64,000 bases of DNA from Glebionis coronaria (lineage: Eukaryota; Streptophyta; Magnoliopsida; Asterales; Asteraceae): assembly GCA_025667525.1 (NCBI GenBank), contig CM046881.1, positions 23,571,580 through 23,635,579 of the forward strand, read 5' to 3'. The notes beneath the pieces are model-generated. The model was not told the DNA's origin. It searched no databases and was given only the letters and a program-made list of their open reading frames with translations. This document shows, one piece after another, positions 47,538 through 59,478 of this stretch. Within the stretch, counting starts at the first letter, position 1, and every line of letters starts with the position of its first letter. The translations under genes and the position numbers were made by a program.

Positions 47538-49400
47538 TAATAAGTGTGAAAACACTTACCTTTTACCACTTAATTATAATAATAACCAAGCCAAAACGTG
47601 TATTTTATGTCGTTAATGTCGGAATTATGCGTGGTTTGTGTTTTTGTTGTGATTGAGGACCAAAATGTGAAAAGGGAAGAAAACACGGGCTTTCACGGGG
47701 CTTTATCGAAGAAAAAGGCAAAAGACGAAGTCAAAAGATCAAGAGTGCAAAAAGAACGGAAGTCCAAGGCCTATTCTGAAGATTTATCGAAGAAAAGTCT
47801 AAAGACGGAAGTTTAATAAAGCCGAAGAACTCAAGTCTAAATAAGTGAAGATATTATAAGACGAGTTAAATGAATCCCGAGACAAAGTCGAAAAAGTCGA
47901 AGAATTTAGAAGACGATAAAGAAAGAAAGAAAGAAGGAAGCAACACATGCTTAACCTTCCCTAATCACCTATAAATACCCTCCTAATCTCACATTAGGAG
48001 GTGTTGGCTATTTTGACAAACTAGTCTTCCATTTTAATTACTAGCACTTTTCTTAATTGCACCTTTAATTTCTTGTCTTGCACCTTAAATTTGTAAGCTT
48101 TTAATCTTGTCTTTATTTTAATTGTTGAATCTTAATCTTAATCAAGTTTTATTTTAATCTCTCATTCTACCTTTCTTGTCTTGATTTAATCTTATTGCTT
48201 ATTTGCTTATGGTTATGCTTGTTTGATTATTGGTATTGCTTTTATGTCATTGATTGTGTTTGCTTATTGATTTATAGCTTATTGTGTTTTTCTTAAATTT
48301 AATTAAGTGTTTATTAGTTAATTTTTATTAAAAGTTGATTTTAAATATTTTTGTTATTTAGTGTTTTTAAAAGTTTTTAAATTTTGGCTTAATAGCTTTT
48401 TATTAAGTTTGATTGGTTAAGTTTTTAGTTAAGTGCTTATTTGTTCTTAGCTTAATTTAGTTTTAGCTTATTTCATCCTTACTGTTATCCGGGTTTTGGT
48501 AAAACCCTCTTATTCTGAACAAGCCTCGGTCCATCATTCTGAAAAGATCTTCAAAACCCCATTATTCCGGATAAGGAAGAGTTCTAGATTCCGGATAAGT
48601 ATCCGGAATATATTCCGGATAGTGACAGTTCTTTGGAATTCCAGATAAGGTTTCTTTGTTTATTCCGGATAAGCATTTATTCCGGATAAGGTGACAGATT
48701 ATCTCGGATAAGGGCTCGATATTATTCCAGATAAGCTGATTAGTTGTATTTATTCCGGATAAGGAACCAAGCTTATTCCGGATAAGAGAGTGGAGGTTAT
48801 TCCGGATAAGCAAAGTTATTCCGGATAAGGATCCGGATAACATTCCGTATAGCTGGACTTCTGAACATTCCGGATAAGGACTAGGACTTGATTCCGGATA
48901 AGGCTTTGATAGTATTCCGGATAAGAGAGTTGTATTTATTCCGGATAAGGGAGCAGATTCAGATTTCGGATAAAGGAGACAGCTTTATTCCGGATAAGCA
49001 GTATCTTGTTGTGAATTTTGGATAGTGACAGTATTTCGGGGTCCAACTCGGGTTTTTTTTATCCTCTGTTTCAGTCTCAAGCATTTATTTTTCCCGCTAT
49101 TTTTCTTTTAGTTTAATTTTAAAGTTCACATTTTTATTACACTGTCAATTTAATTTTTCGTCACGCTTTAATTTTAAGTCATTTAATTAATTTACTTTTA
49201 AAAGTTTTAATATTGCACCATTTAAGTTTTATGTGTTTTAGATTTATTTACCCGTCATTTACTTTAAAGTCTTGCACATTTACTTTACAACGACAAAAAA
49301 TATTCTTTTATCCACCAAAAGACGACTGGGTTGCACAATTTCCCTTTCTCAATTCGAAAAGATCGGACGATAACTTTTTACATACAAAAACCTTGTATTA
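47538..49400 (+). repeat. 3' LTR of the gag-protease element
   Basis: 1,863 bases, a few percent different from 40,182-42,052. The motif array lies at about 48,505-49,030. Confidence 0.92.
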
Positions 49401-49405
49401 GGTGC
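49401..49405. repeat. Right target duplication GGTGC of the gag-protease element
   Basis: Exact copy of 40,177-40,181. Confidence 0.92.
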
Positions 49406-50586
49406 CTCTTGGCCAATTGTAGGTGTAGACGTATATGATTGTGCTTCGTTTGCTGGAGCGAACTTCGTTGACCGGAGCTATTACTTCAGGTTCTGGAGCA
49501 ACAATACTTGGAGGAGTAAAAAATTCATCAAAGAACGGTTGAAACAATGTATCCCATTCATTCCTAGAAGGTGGTGTAAATGATTACGAAGAAGGGTTGT
49601 TTGGGACAAGACCAGAGCTAATGTTATTGGGTCCCATTTCATGAAGTGTGGGTTTAAAGCTGCTTTGCTCAAAAGCCATTGCCGTCAGCTCATCAAAATC
49701 AACATTCATAGTTTCGAGGATCTTGCGAGAATTACGATTGTAAATTCAGAATGCCTTCTTTGTGGGTGCATAACCAATGAAAATACCAATATCAGCCTTT
49801 GGTTGAAGTTTTCCCAAATTGTCACCATCAATATTTGGATAGCAAAGAGAATCAAATACATGAAGATATGATAAATCTGGTACTTTTCCATGTAGAAGCT
49901 CATAAGGTGTTTTACCATGGCGTTTTCGAATTAGTGACCAGTTTTGGGTATAAATTTGTTGTAGATAGTGCTTCTGCCCATAAAAACAATGGAGCGTTTG
50001 CGTAAATTAACATCGTTCGAGCAGCTTCCATAAGTGTGCGATTTCGCCTTTCAACGACACCGTTTTGTTGTGGAGTGCGAGCAACGGATGTTTCATGAGA
50101 TATGCCAACTTCTTCATAATAATTACGCAAGATTTGATTCACAAATTTGGTTCCATTATCTGTACGAATGCATCGGACAGTAGTGTTGAGCCGCACTTGA
50201 ATCATCTTGAGAAAGCCGGTGATGAATTTAGGTGCCTCGTCTTTTGTTGCAAGAAATTTCACCCATGTAAACCGAAAGTAATCATCAACAATGACGAGGA
50301 TGTACTTTTTACCACTAAGACTTTCAACACGCATTGGCCCACAAAGATCCATATGCAGCAAATAAAGCTTTTCTTGGTTGGTGTCTTCAGTCTTGGGTTT
50401 GTATGATTTCTTAGTGCTCTTCCCCATTGTACATGCGGAACATAAATGGTCCTTCTGAAATTTAAGTTTAGGAAAACCACGAACAAGTTCGTTTTTCGCC
50501 AAATGATTAATAGCGTCAAAGTTAAGATGAGATAACCGTCGATGCCATAACCATGACTTAGTCTCGATGCTTTGGAGAGAAGACAT
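49406..50586 (-). pseudogene. Copia integrase
   Basis: The minus-strand frame at 49,912-50,586 (224 residues) holds the zinc domain (His15, His20, Cys49, Cys52) and the catalytic triad Asp80, Asp143 and Glu179. It stops after KTPW, and the C-terminal part continues in other frames to 49,406, where the gag-protease element was inserted. Integrase would join the DNA copy to the genome. Although the triad survives, the frame is broken and cut in two. Confidence 0.9.
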
Positions 50587-51560
50587 ACGGGAGAAGCGGC
50601 TATCATGTCTTGTAGGGACAAAGTATACAAATTATACCCTCGAGTACCTTTTAATAAATCAACCCTTCCAAATTATGAATGAAGCAGGTTTACTCACGAA
50701 AAGCGACTTCTAGGTTTGAATCACAAAATTGTCCCACAGAAAATAAATTGTGACCGAGACCTTCCACATAATACACTCTTGAAATTATAACATTCCTAAT
50801 ATGATATTCACCATAACCCATTATTTTTGCAATATGATCATTTCTAAATCGAACCGTACCAAGAAACATGCTGATGAAATTTCTGAGCTGAGAGCGATCT
50901 CCGGTCATATGCTTGGAGCAACCAGATTCTAAATACCAGAGAACAATTTGGACAACCTGTTTTCAGCAACAACAGTAGACAATGCATTGGAAACTATTGG
51001 TTCTATAGAGTTAGTAGATACAGATATAATATTATCAGAATTGCTAACATTTGTGTTATCCTTAGATTTTCGGCATTTTCTAATGTAAGTTTTACCAATA
51101 ACAGGTTTTATTGTTCCAACTTTCTGAGGTTTTGTATTATTAGCTGGCACTACAGTGGGAGTAGACCTATTTAAAGGGCACTTGGTTCCTACAGTAGTGT
51201 TGGTGTTCCTAGTTAAAGGACACACTTGTGTTTTGGTAGCCTTGGTACTCCTAGTTAAAGGGCACGCTTTCTTCGCTTTAGTGGGAGCGATCCTAGTTAA
51301 AGGGCACGCATTTCCTACTATAGTGAAAGTTCTACCAGTGGGACGCCACATCCAACCAACTTGGGTTAACACTTTCCCAGTCGGCTTTCATTCTAAATTG
51401 TGCTTTCGGGCATACATCTCATTCACATGGTGAATAATGCAAGAATCACGACGACTAGAAAACATACATTCATTGAAATTCTAGCATTTCAAATTAGAAT
51501 TCACAGTAGGATTAGAACGCTGCACAACCGCAGAGCCTTTAGGTTTAGCTACATGATTCT
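50587..51560 (-). pseudogene. Copia protease region, decayed
   Basis: The frame at 50,690-50,908 carries GHNLFSVGQFCDSNLEVAF, typical of the stretch between protease and integrase. Just upstream (about 50,895-50,940) the protease active site reads LESGCSKHMTG, so the catalytic Asp of DSG is Glu here. The frame at 50,929-51,372 contains CPLTR-type repeats (several copies of a CPLTRxxx unit), an unusual linker. Several stops occur. Confidence 0.75.
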
Positions 51561-51597
51561 TTTTATTAAAAACAGAAATAACATTCCTAGGGTGGGC

Positions 51598-53151
51598 TTA
51601 TACTTTATTCTTTACTTGACTACTAGATGGGGGCAAGATCCTATCATTCTTCGTGTTTCTTTTAAGCTTAGATATTTGAGCCTTAGTAGTGTTTACTCTT
51701 GTAGAAGACAACACGGGAATATTAGAAGCTGGTTTTGATTTTGCCTTATCTTTAGTGACCAATGTTTGAGATGGTTTAGTCCTAGGGCCCACGTTGCATC
51801 CCTTCTCCTTTTAGGCTGAGTGCACTCCCTAGCCATATGACCTTGTCCTCGACAATTGTAGCAAGTCACAACCTTTCGAGGACCGATAGGGCTTCCATTT
51901 CCATTAGCTTGAGAATTCACAGCTTGAGCGTTCACGGTCCTTGTAGTCGGTCCATATGAATTTTTCCTTCCCTGAATGGATTGCATCGTAACTTGACCGT
52001 CTTGAATAGTGGCTCGTTGTCGAGGATTTGAAGAAGTGCGGAGTTGATTGTTTTTTGGTGGAAAACCTCTAGTAGCAACAAGTTTTGACAAGTAGGCAGT
52101 GAGATGGTTTAAAACATCTCTTGGCGTATCATATGGAGTAAAGACTGGTGCTTGAATTGGTGGAAGTTCATTCGAGTAGAAGGCTTGTGCTTGTGGTGCT
52201 TCAATTGGAAAATATCCTTGCTGAGGAGTATAGCCCATTGGAGAAGTGATAGCTTGTGATGGTGATGCCTGATGTGTTGCTTGCTGTGGATAAGGTTGTT
52301 GAAGAAAACTTTGTTAAAATGCTTGTTGTGGCATCATTGATTGTTGATAAAATGATTGTTGTGGTTGCTGATAGGTGTGTGGTGGTTCCTGCAAGTATGA
52401 TGGTTGTTTATAATAATATGCCAAGTTTGGAGTATTCATTTGATGAGAAGCAATCATGGCAAGCGGATCATGAACTTGAGGTGTTGACAACCGAGCCTCG
52501 ATTACGTGGTATTCATGTTGTTGAAGAAAATCTTGAAGTTGATCCACGTTGGTTTGATGCAAATCGTTAGCCAATTTAACAGCCGTCACGTACTTGCTCC
52601 ATTCTGAAGGAAGAGTGTTCAAATACTTGGTGTTTAATTGAAATGTAGGAATTGCCAGACCATAGATGTTGAGCTCATTCATCAATAGAGTGAACCTCAA
52701 ATAGTAATCATTAAGAGTCTCCCCGGGGACATAGGCAAACTTATCAAACGTATCATATAGCTTACACTCTCGTTCTGGTTTAGTTAACGAGGTGCCTTGC
52801 ATTAGAACACGAATTCTATCCCATAACTCTTTGGCAACTTTATGTTTACTGACGAGTTTGTAGACATCTGGAGGAAGGGCTTGGAGAATGATGTTTGTAG
52901 CTTGTTTATCACACTTATCTTGAATCTTAGCATCTCCAGTTAACTCACCCGTGGTGCGAGGACGAGTAACTGCACCTTCCGTCACAGTACCATATACCAA
53001 TGGTCCATTGAGCACCGATGCCCAAATGAGATGTCCATTCTCTTTATTCAACATATAAAGCTCCATTCGAGAAACTCAGTCCTCGTACATAGTCTTCACC
53101 AACATTGGTGGACGATTATCCGTACCCGAGAGAATGGACTTATCCGTAAGT
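51598..53151 (-). pseudogene. Copia gag, broken
   Basis: The frame from about 53,151 shows the N-terminal KSILSGTDNRPPMLVK block, a stop at the Trp of the ED(W)VSRMELY block, then 250 open residues (53,066-52,314) with the UBN2-type capsid domain, and an in-frame stop at 52,314. It continues to 51,693 with the knuckle CYNCRGQGHMAREC near 51,850. A frameshift follows. Gag forms the particle in which copying takes place. At least three disabling changes are seen. Confidence 0.88.
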
Positions 53152-55155
53152 GAAGTAAACTCCTTTTTGATAAGTTAAAGATTTACAAACGTTGATCGAA
53201 CAATGAGAGAAATTAAATGTGTTTGTTGTCATGTGTAGAAGTCAAGAAAAAATGTTAAAATCCCCTAAAATATGTTCTCGATAAACCAAAAAATTTCAAG
53301 GCAAACAAAAACTCACGATTACGGAATAATTCTTTCAAATTATTTTTGGAATAATTCTGCAAGTGATCTTCGGAATATTGGATTTTTGAACTTCGGAATA
53401 TCAAAAAATGTGATCTTCGCAATATTGAAGTATTACAAACTTCACAATGTTGAAAAGCACACTCTTCGAAATAGCACAAACCAAACTTCGGAATAATTGC
53501 TTGAAGACTTCTCAATAATGTGAACTGAATCTTCGCAATAACTTCAAAATCCAATCTTCACAATAATAAAGTTCATCACTTCACAATAACAAAAATGATC
53601 AATCTTCGCAATAATACGAATTCAACACTTCGCAATAATCAGAAAAATGCTAATCTTCGCAATAATGGACGTGTATCTTCGCAATATCTAAAACAAGAGA
53701 CTTCGCAATATCAGGAAAAGTGGTTCTTCGAAATATTAGAAACCCATGTGACACTTCGCAATAATGACCCAAGTACTCCGAAAATGCAAAAAACACCTTT
53801 GACCGACTTCCTGTTTTCTCGGATCAAACACACCCAATTCGAGATTTCAAGCCAAAAAATGACCCAAACACCCAAAAAAATTTGTGTTTTTAGCCAAATT
53901 AAATGTACGAAATCTCTACCACAACTATGTAGATGATTTGTATCAAGATTAAACCATAAAAACAAAAAAAAAATTGGATCGAATGATTTTAGATCAAAAG
54001 GTCACGCAAAAATCAAGAACACAAACACATAAACAATACAATTAACACATAATCTCACTCATTCTTCCAACCAATTAACACAAGCCATTAAATAAGATTT
54101 GATCGAATATGCGAGTGTAAGACGCGGCTTCAAGATCATGTCAATGGTCTCGGTAGGTCCAGTTGATTGTTCATGCATGTCATTTATTAAACGAAACTAA
54201 GCCATGATGATAACGTAATTGTTATATATCATTCATTATGTTTTGAAAAGTAAAGACGGATAAACTCGCACAGATCTATGATGATAGATGTCGAGTTGAC
54301 TAGATCTATTAATGGTCTTGAATCAATGGCACAACTTGACATGTATTCTGAGATCATATTATTGTTTCGAGTCTAGAGTCTAGATGTTGGGATAGAGATA
54401 GGATCTATGTGTCGATGGGACTGAGATTAGGTTATTGTTGGATTTGATTTGGGAGGGATAAGGATGGTGATTGTGGAACTGATTAAGACTCAGAGTCATT
54501 GAGTCGACTGAGTCAACTCAGTAATTACCGAGTTGACTCGGTTCTTCTGGTTTAAAGACTCATTTCGGGATATGTATCATTTTCGCAATGTTGCTGATTC
54601 AAACATTTTCGGAATGTTTTATCAAACATTTTCGGAATGTCCACCTTTTGTTTTTCGGAATACACACTTTTGATTCTCGCAATGTTTGTTTTTAAAAAAG
54701 AAATTTCGCAATGTTATTGTGTCAACATTTCATAATGTTTTTATGTCAAACATTTCGGAATAGCTGATAAAAATAGCATTTTGCAATAAGGTCCATCTTA
54801 TCCACAAAAGTACTTTGCAGATTTTCTAGATCTCGAATTTTTAGATCTGAGATTTTCTAGGCAGATCTTCATTAACAAGAAAGAAAGAATGCCATAAAAA
54901 TCTCATTTGACCATAAAAAAACTTAGATCTGAAAGATGAATAAAAAATGGACCAAAGATTGATGAAACCATGGATAGACGAGACCAGATAAAACGTGACT
55001 AATGAACACAGATATGAAACGTGACTGATGAACCCAGAAATGACAGAACTGTGACAAAAAATTGAGCATGTGACAAAAAATATCAGATTTGTGACCAAAA
55101 AATTTAGACCACCAAGATAAAAATATTAAACACGCTTCGATCCAAGGATTGAACT
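53152..55155 (-). other. Copia leader with TTCGCAATA/TTCGGAATA arrays
   Basis: Unusually long (2 kb) untranslated leader. About 18 copies of CTTCGCAATAAT/CTTCGGAATA-type motifs lie at 53,290-53,780 and about ten of ATTTTCGGAATGT/TTTCGCAATG at 54,560-54,790. GAGTCGACTGAGTCAACTC-type repeats lie near 54,495-54,540. No gene. Confidence 0.7.
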
Positions 55156-55173
55156 GTCGGCTCTAATACCAAT
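55156..55173 (-). other. Primer binding site of the copia element
   Basis: ATTGGTATTAGAGCCGAC on the minus strand, complementary to initiator tRNA-Met with one change (TGGTATTAGAGCC for TGGTATCAGAGCC). Confidence 0.8.
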
Positions 55174-55477
55174 TGTGGGTTTGCTATTTTACTAGATCCG
55201 GTGGTCTAGGTGGGTGGTAATAGATGGTGACAGCCATTGTTGAGTTAGAGAGAGAAAGTGGTGGATGTATGTGTTTCTAAAGAGAGAGAAAGACAAAGTT
55301 TATAAAATGAAAATGGGAAAAACACAAACAACAACCCCTCCTTGGAAGCCTTGGAGGGGTATTTATAGTCACACACAATCCTAAACTATACATAGTTTCC
55401 TATTCTAGTCTTTGCGTGTGTGACTATGATAACTTATGGGAATTCAAAATGTCGTCATATAAAGTGGATTTTCAACA
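55174..55477 (-). repeat. 5' LTR of the copia element
   Basis: 304 bases, TGTGGGTTTGC to TTTTCAACA, with a GAGAGAGAAAG stretch and a CCCTCCTTGGAAGCCTTGGAGGGG hairpin region beside a TATTTATAG promoter-like word. No matching 3' LTR was found on the left, where segment B lies instead. Confidence 0.75.
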
Positions 55478-56208
55478 GTGATGAAGAAATGAGAATAGGA
55501 GATATCTGATTCTTGGATGTAAGAAAAGATGAAGAACCTTGTTTAGGCAACTTGATCTTAATCTTAAGGTTTCTTTTGGTAGTAGAGTGTTTGGAGGAGT
55601 TTGATGATCTTGTGGACACTATGGTTATATGTCAAGGTTTAGAAGAAGGCTTAGAGGATGAAGAAGAAGAATAACCAAGAGAGGTTTAAGAAGGAGGTGG
55701 GATGATCCAAACTAGTAATGTGTTAAAATTCATTTTGGTGAATAATGAAATATGCTAGGCTTAATTGGGAAAAAGCTGATTTTTAGCAAAAGTTTCATCA
55801 ATGTTTAAAAAGATTTAGAGAACACAGTGTAAAGCAGAGATGCTTTCGAAGACAACACCTGTGGTTCCTCAAATAAAGGCACAGTTTGATATTGATAAAG
55901 AACCGCCCATAATTAATGAACCGCGGGCAGAAGGCTTCATAAAATGGACTTCCAGCATTTTTCACAAGCCCAGATTTTTAGCAAAGGTTTGACAAGCCAA
56001 GATAGATTACTAACAAAATCTAAATAGCTAACTAACACATAATTTCACAAAGTCATGTAAATCAAAAGATCGATTACATGAACACATTAGGATTAAAATA
56101 GTAGCTAATCCAAACACAAAGTATTAGTACTACAAACCAAAGTCTAAATGCAAGGAATTTAAACAAGTTAGAGTTACAATCGTGGCATCAACCAAGAGCA
56201 ATTACACC

Positions 56209-57428
56209 TCACTCACTTTCTCTCATAAACATTTCTTCAATGTGCTTTGATCCTTCACTTGGGTTATCTAGAAGATGAAGATTTTGAAAATAGCGAGTTT
56301 CAAGATTAAAGTCTTGAGAGGGCACAAAAGAGTGAGAAGAAGACGAAACAAATCCATGCTCAAGAGTGGAACCATTAATGTAATGATACATTGATGACAA
56401 AGAGTTACTCGGAGAGCTCATGCCGGTGATGATTTCAAACTTGTCTTTCTAAATTGTTGGAGACCAACCACACCCAACATACTTTCCTCTTTAAAATTGT
56501 CATTTTTAGACTCTAGTATGATATTCCCTTCAATGGGAGACATCACACGATCAATGGAGTATAAAGATGACATTTATAATAGAGAAAAGTCATGATCAAC
56601 TCTTCTAAGAAGATGAGTAAGAAGCATAGCAAAAGGAAGACTAGGAGTTTTCGACTTATAGAGAACATAACTAATCCTACTAACGATGAAATACGCAAGA
56701 TTGTACGGGGTGGAAGTAGCAACACAATAAACATGTGTGCAAGACATGCAGGAACACAATTGCCATTTCCACTAAGACACATTACGTTTTCCCTAATGAT
56801 TTCCGCCCAAGGGATCATGAAATCATTAAGTTCGTTAGTGAGCAATTCCTAAGGAGTGAGAACACGAATATGTCCTTGGAAATCACCGAGAAGAGAATGT
56901 TCACGCGGTTTAGAAATGGCTCTGGAGATGAGCGAAGGAGAAGGAAGCTCGGTCACATAGTGCACATAATGATGATTCTAGAGAGTCAGTACTCCAATCA
57001 TCGGTGAACCTACATTGACCATTATATGGCACCTTAAGAATTTCACCAAGTTCTTCAAGAGTGTACACAATGGTTTTCCCCTTTATGGAAAATCTTATAG
57101 ATAAACCATTATTAATGCAAATTAATGTGAACTAACTAAAGAACTCCAAGAGAAAAGGGGGGAATATTGGCTCATCAATATCAAGCAAGCAATCAAAGCC
57201 AATAGGTTCGAACATGAAACGAATAAAATCAATACCGCAAACGTTGGAAGGAACAATGCGTACCTCATGAAAACATTGGCTTTCTAAGGACTGAATGGTA
57301 TTTTTAAGAGAACAAGATTGACACGAGTTATAGAGCATAGGCATGTATTCTCTAGTTTTCTCATTATCGTTTCGAGTTTCCAAATGCATAGTTAGTGCAT
57401 AAAATAAACAACCTAGATATGTCCACAA
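56209..57428 (-). pseudogene. Putative plant-transposon-protein domain of the level-2 element, broken
   Basis: Minus-strand frames at 57,428-57,132, 56,845-56,543 and 56,421-56,209 together resemble the protein domain often found in plant retroelements that carry a non-gag first frame. Recognisable blocks are CGIDFIRFMFEPIGF, then EPIFPPFLLEFF, then the VPACLAHMF / TPYNLAYFIVSRI pair shared between two overlapping frames. The final frame is Ser-rich and acidic at its end. Stops and at least two frameshifts separate the pieces. The role of this domain is unknown. Its position between leader and HGxxCxCC copies suggests it is the main 5' frame of the element. Identification is from memory of the family's appearance. 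Confidence 0.45.
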
Positions 57429-59465
57429 TCACTCTTATGTTACTTATTAAATGAAAGATCAAAATTATGAGAATGAGTTTAATCAATTGCTTGACAAACA
57501 AAAGGATTAATCCTTAACATTCTTATGTTCACAGTGTACCCATTTCATCTTTGACTGATACATATGAATTATGTAAAATCAAACATGAACATTGAACATT
57601 AGTTTTTCAAAATTCGTTGTTAGGTAAGCATTAACAATGCAATTACCAATGTGTTCATGGGTTCATATCAATTCCATCATTTAACCAAAATACATTAGCT
57701 AAAATTCGGATTTGTTCTATAAGTGAGTTTTAGTGAAATCACAATGAATTCAAACCTAAGGAATCATAGCATTACAACTATGTCAACCCACATTCCTAAT
57801 TAGGTTCCAATTCGATTTTAATTTTAAAAATCCCCAATTATGAAATTAAGAACCCTAAAACAAATTGATTGAAATTGAATGAAGATACTTACAATTATTT
57901 GATGTTAGATGAAGGATGAGTGAAACCCTTGTCTTGGAATCAATTAATTTGAGTGATTGAAGCTTTTTGAAAGATCAACAATGGTGGTTTTGAAGAAAAC
58001 CCGTCGCCTATGGAGAAGAAAGGGTGGGGTTTTTTTTGAAAAAATGATTTCTTAATAAAACCTGATTATTTTAGTCACTAGTGGACCGCGGTTCGATATC
58101 AATAAAGAACCGCGTGTTTGAACCGTGACAAAGAACCGCGTGTTTGAACCGTGACAAAGAACCGCCGACAGTGGGCGCGTTTAAACCAAGAAAATCAAAG
58201 AAATTTTCAAAACCAAGTTTTTCTAAAATACTTAAAATATATATCAAGCCTTTTGGAAATCATTTGGATCACTTCAATACTAGGTAATAATGCCTTTAAT
58301 GAAGGATTGCGAGTTAAATCAAAACAAAAAAAGACGGAACGAGACCGATACGAAAAAACGACTACTCGTAAGAAAAGACAAAGAATAGAGAGACCAAGAG
58401 GAGTGAATTAAGGACAAGTTCAATGCTCAATAGAAGATTGACAATCTTCAAGTAGTAGAAAAGAAGAGCTTGTGTCATCTATAGTGGTTTAAGACGTGCC
58501 TTTCCGGCGTAAGTCTAAACGGCTTTGGTAATGAACCATACCAAGCAATTTTGTAGAATAGAGTAAGATACTTTCAAGTATTTGTCTTATACTATTTCAA
58601 AATATGAGCAAGAGTATAGATTCACTTTCTCTCCCATGTGATCGGACAAATATCATTGCTTATCCTAACTACAACTTATGTGTAATATCCTAACTACAAC
58701 TTATGATGTAGTTTGGTATCTCAAAGGGATTAATCAATCATCTTAGAGATAATATCAATTGCATTACACATGATATATGTCCTACTAACCATATGAGTTG
58801 CAAACCATATAAATTATGCTTGATACTTTAAGCTACTACTAACTCACACACTAACACCAAGTGAGTCAAGTATCCAAGACCATGAAGGCTTGAGAGGGTG
58901 AAGGAATAGAATCACATACCACAAACAAATGTCAAGGAAAGGATACCAATAACAATCACATAGTCAAATAATGATCAAAAAAATGATCAATAGGGCGTGT
59001 GGAAGGATGACAGCGTACCTTAGCCGCAAAGTGCATCCCAAGTCTTTCAAATACCAATGCTAGACCCAAATTTGACTAAAGTGCATACTAAGTCCTCAAG
59101 GACTAGTATCACTTACATCAGTCTTGATATCATCATCCTTAGATGTTGAGGATCAAAAGGAGATGAGTCTTCTGCAAGTACAAGTAGCTCAATCCACAAT
59201 CAAGTTAATGATTAGTTTTCATGAGTACCTACACAAAGAAAGATACAAACTAATAGATACATTTAAAGAGTAAATATAAGATGTATATAGGCTACTAAAC
59301 AAGATATGATGCTAGATTACCAATTAAAAGGTCTATTTTTATTGAAAAAATAGTTTTGACCAAAGAGAAACTTTTGTACAACGAACCCTTCTAATTTGAG
59401 TGAGACAATAGATTGATCCAAGTTTTAAAACACAATATACTTCAAAGACCTTGAGTAACCATCAC
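57429..59465 (-). other. Leader of the level-2 element
   Basis: 2 kb of untranslated DNA downstream of the primer site. GGACCGCGGTTCGATATCAA and two adjacent GAACCGCG-containing units at 58,080-58,170 repeat a motif of the LTR. No gene. Confidence 0.55.
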
Positions 59466-59478
59466 TCTGATACCAATT
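59466..59478 (-). other. Primer binding site of the level-2 element
   Basis: ATTGGTATCAGAG on the minus strand, directly next to the 5' LTR, complementary to initiator tRNA-Met. Confidence 0.85.

Larger units (their letters stand above)
40182..49400 (+). mobile_element. Non-autonomous Athila derivative lacking reverse transcriptase and integrase
   Basis: 9.2 kb with two ~1.87-kb LTRs differing by a few percent, a perfect duplication GGTGC, a primer site identical in kind to that of the complete Athila element, and a matching polypurine tract. Internal order: gag, CCHC-like knuckle, protease, an acidic frame with a hydrophobic segment, then a 2-kb non-coding 3' region homologous to that of the complete Athila element (both begin GGTCGAGTCAGGCTC). 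The reverse-transcriptase, RNase H and integrase region, about 2.7 kb in the complete element, is absent. Its LTR borders read TA...TA instead of TG...CA. It lies inside the copia pol gene in the opposite orientation and is the deepest layer of the nest. Confidence 0.93.

Noticed and set aside
49213..49401. Frame at the end of the gag-protease element's LTR
   Set aside because: Wholly within LTR non-coding sequence and disrupted in the other LTR.
53595..53936. Asn-rich frame of 113 codons
   Set aside because: A read-through of the CTTCGCAATAAT array in the copia leader.
35126..55477. Segment B and the copia 5' LTR as an LTR pair
   Set aside because: Layout is alike (purine stretch, hairpin, TATA-like word) but the sequences differ nearly throughout and the flanking five bases (GATAT and GTGAT) do not match.
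59466..59478. Possible tRNA-Met gene remnant
   Set aside because: Only the primer-complementary 3' end is present and it sits exactly at an LTR border, so it is a primer binding site.
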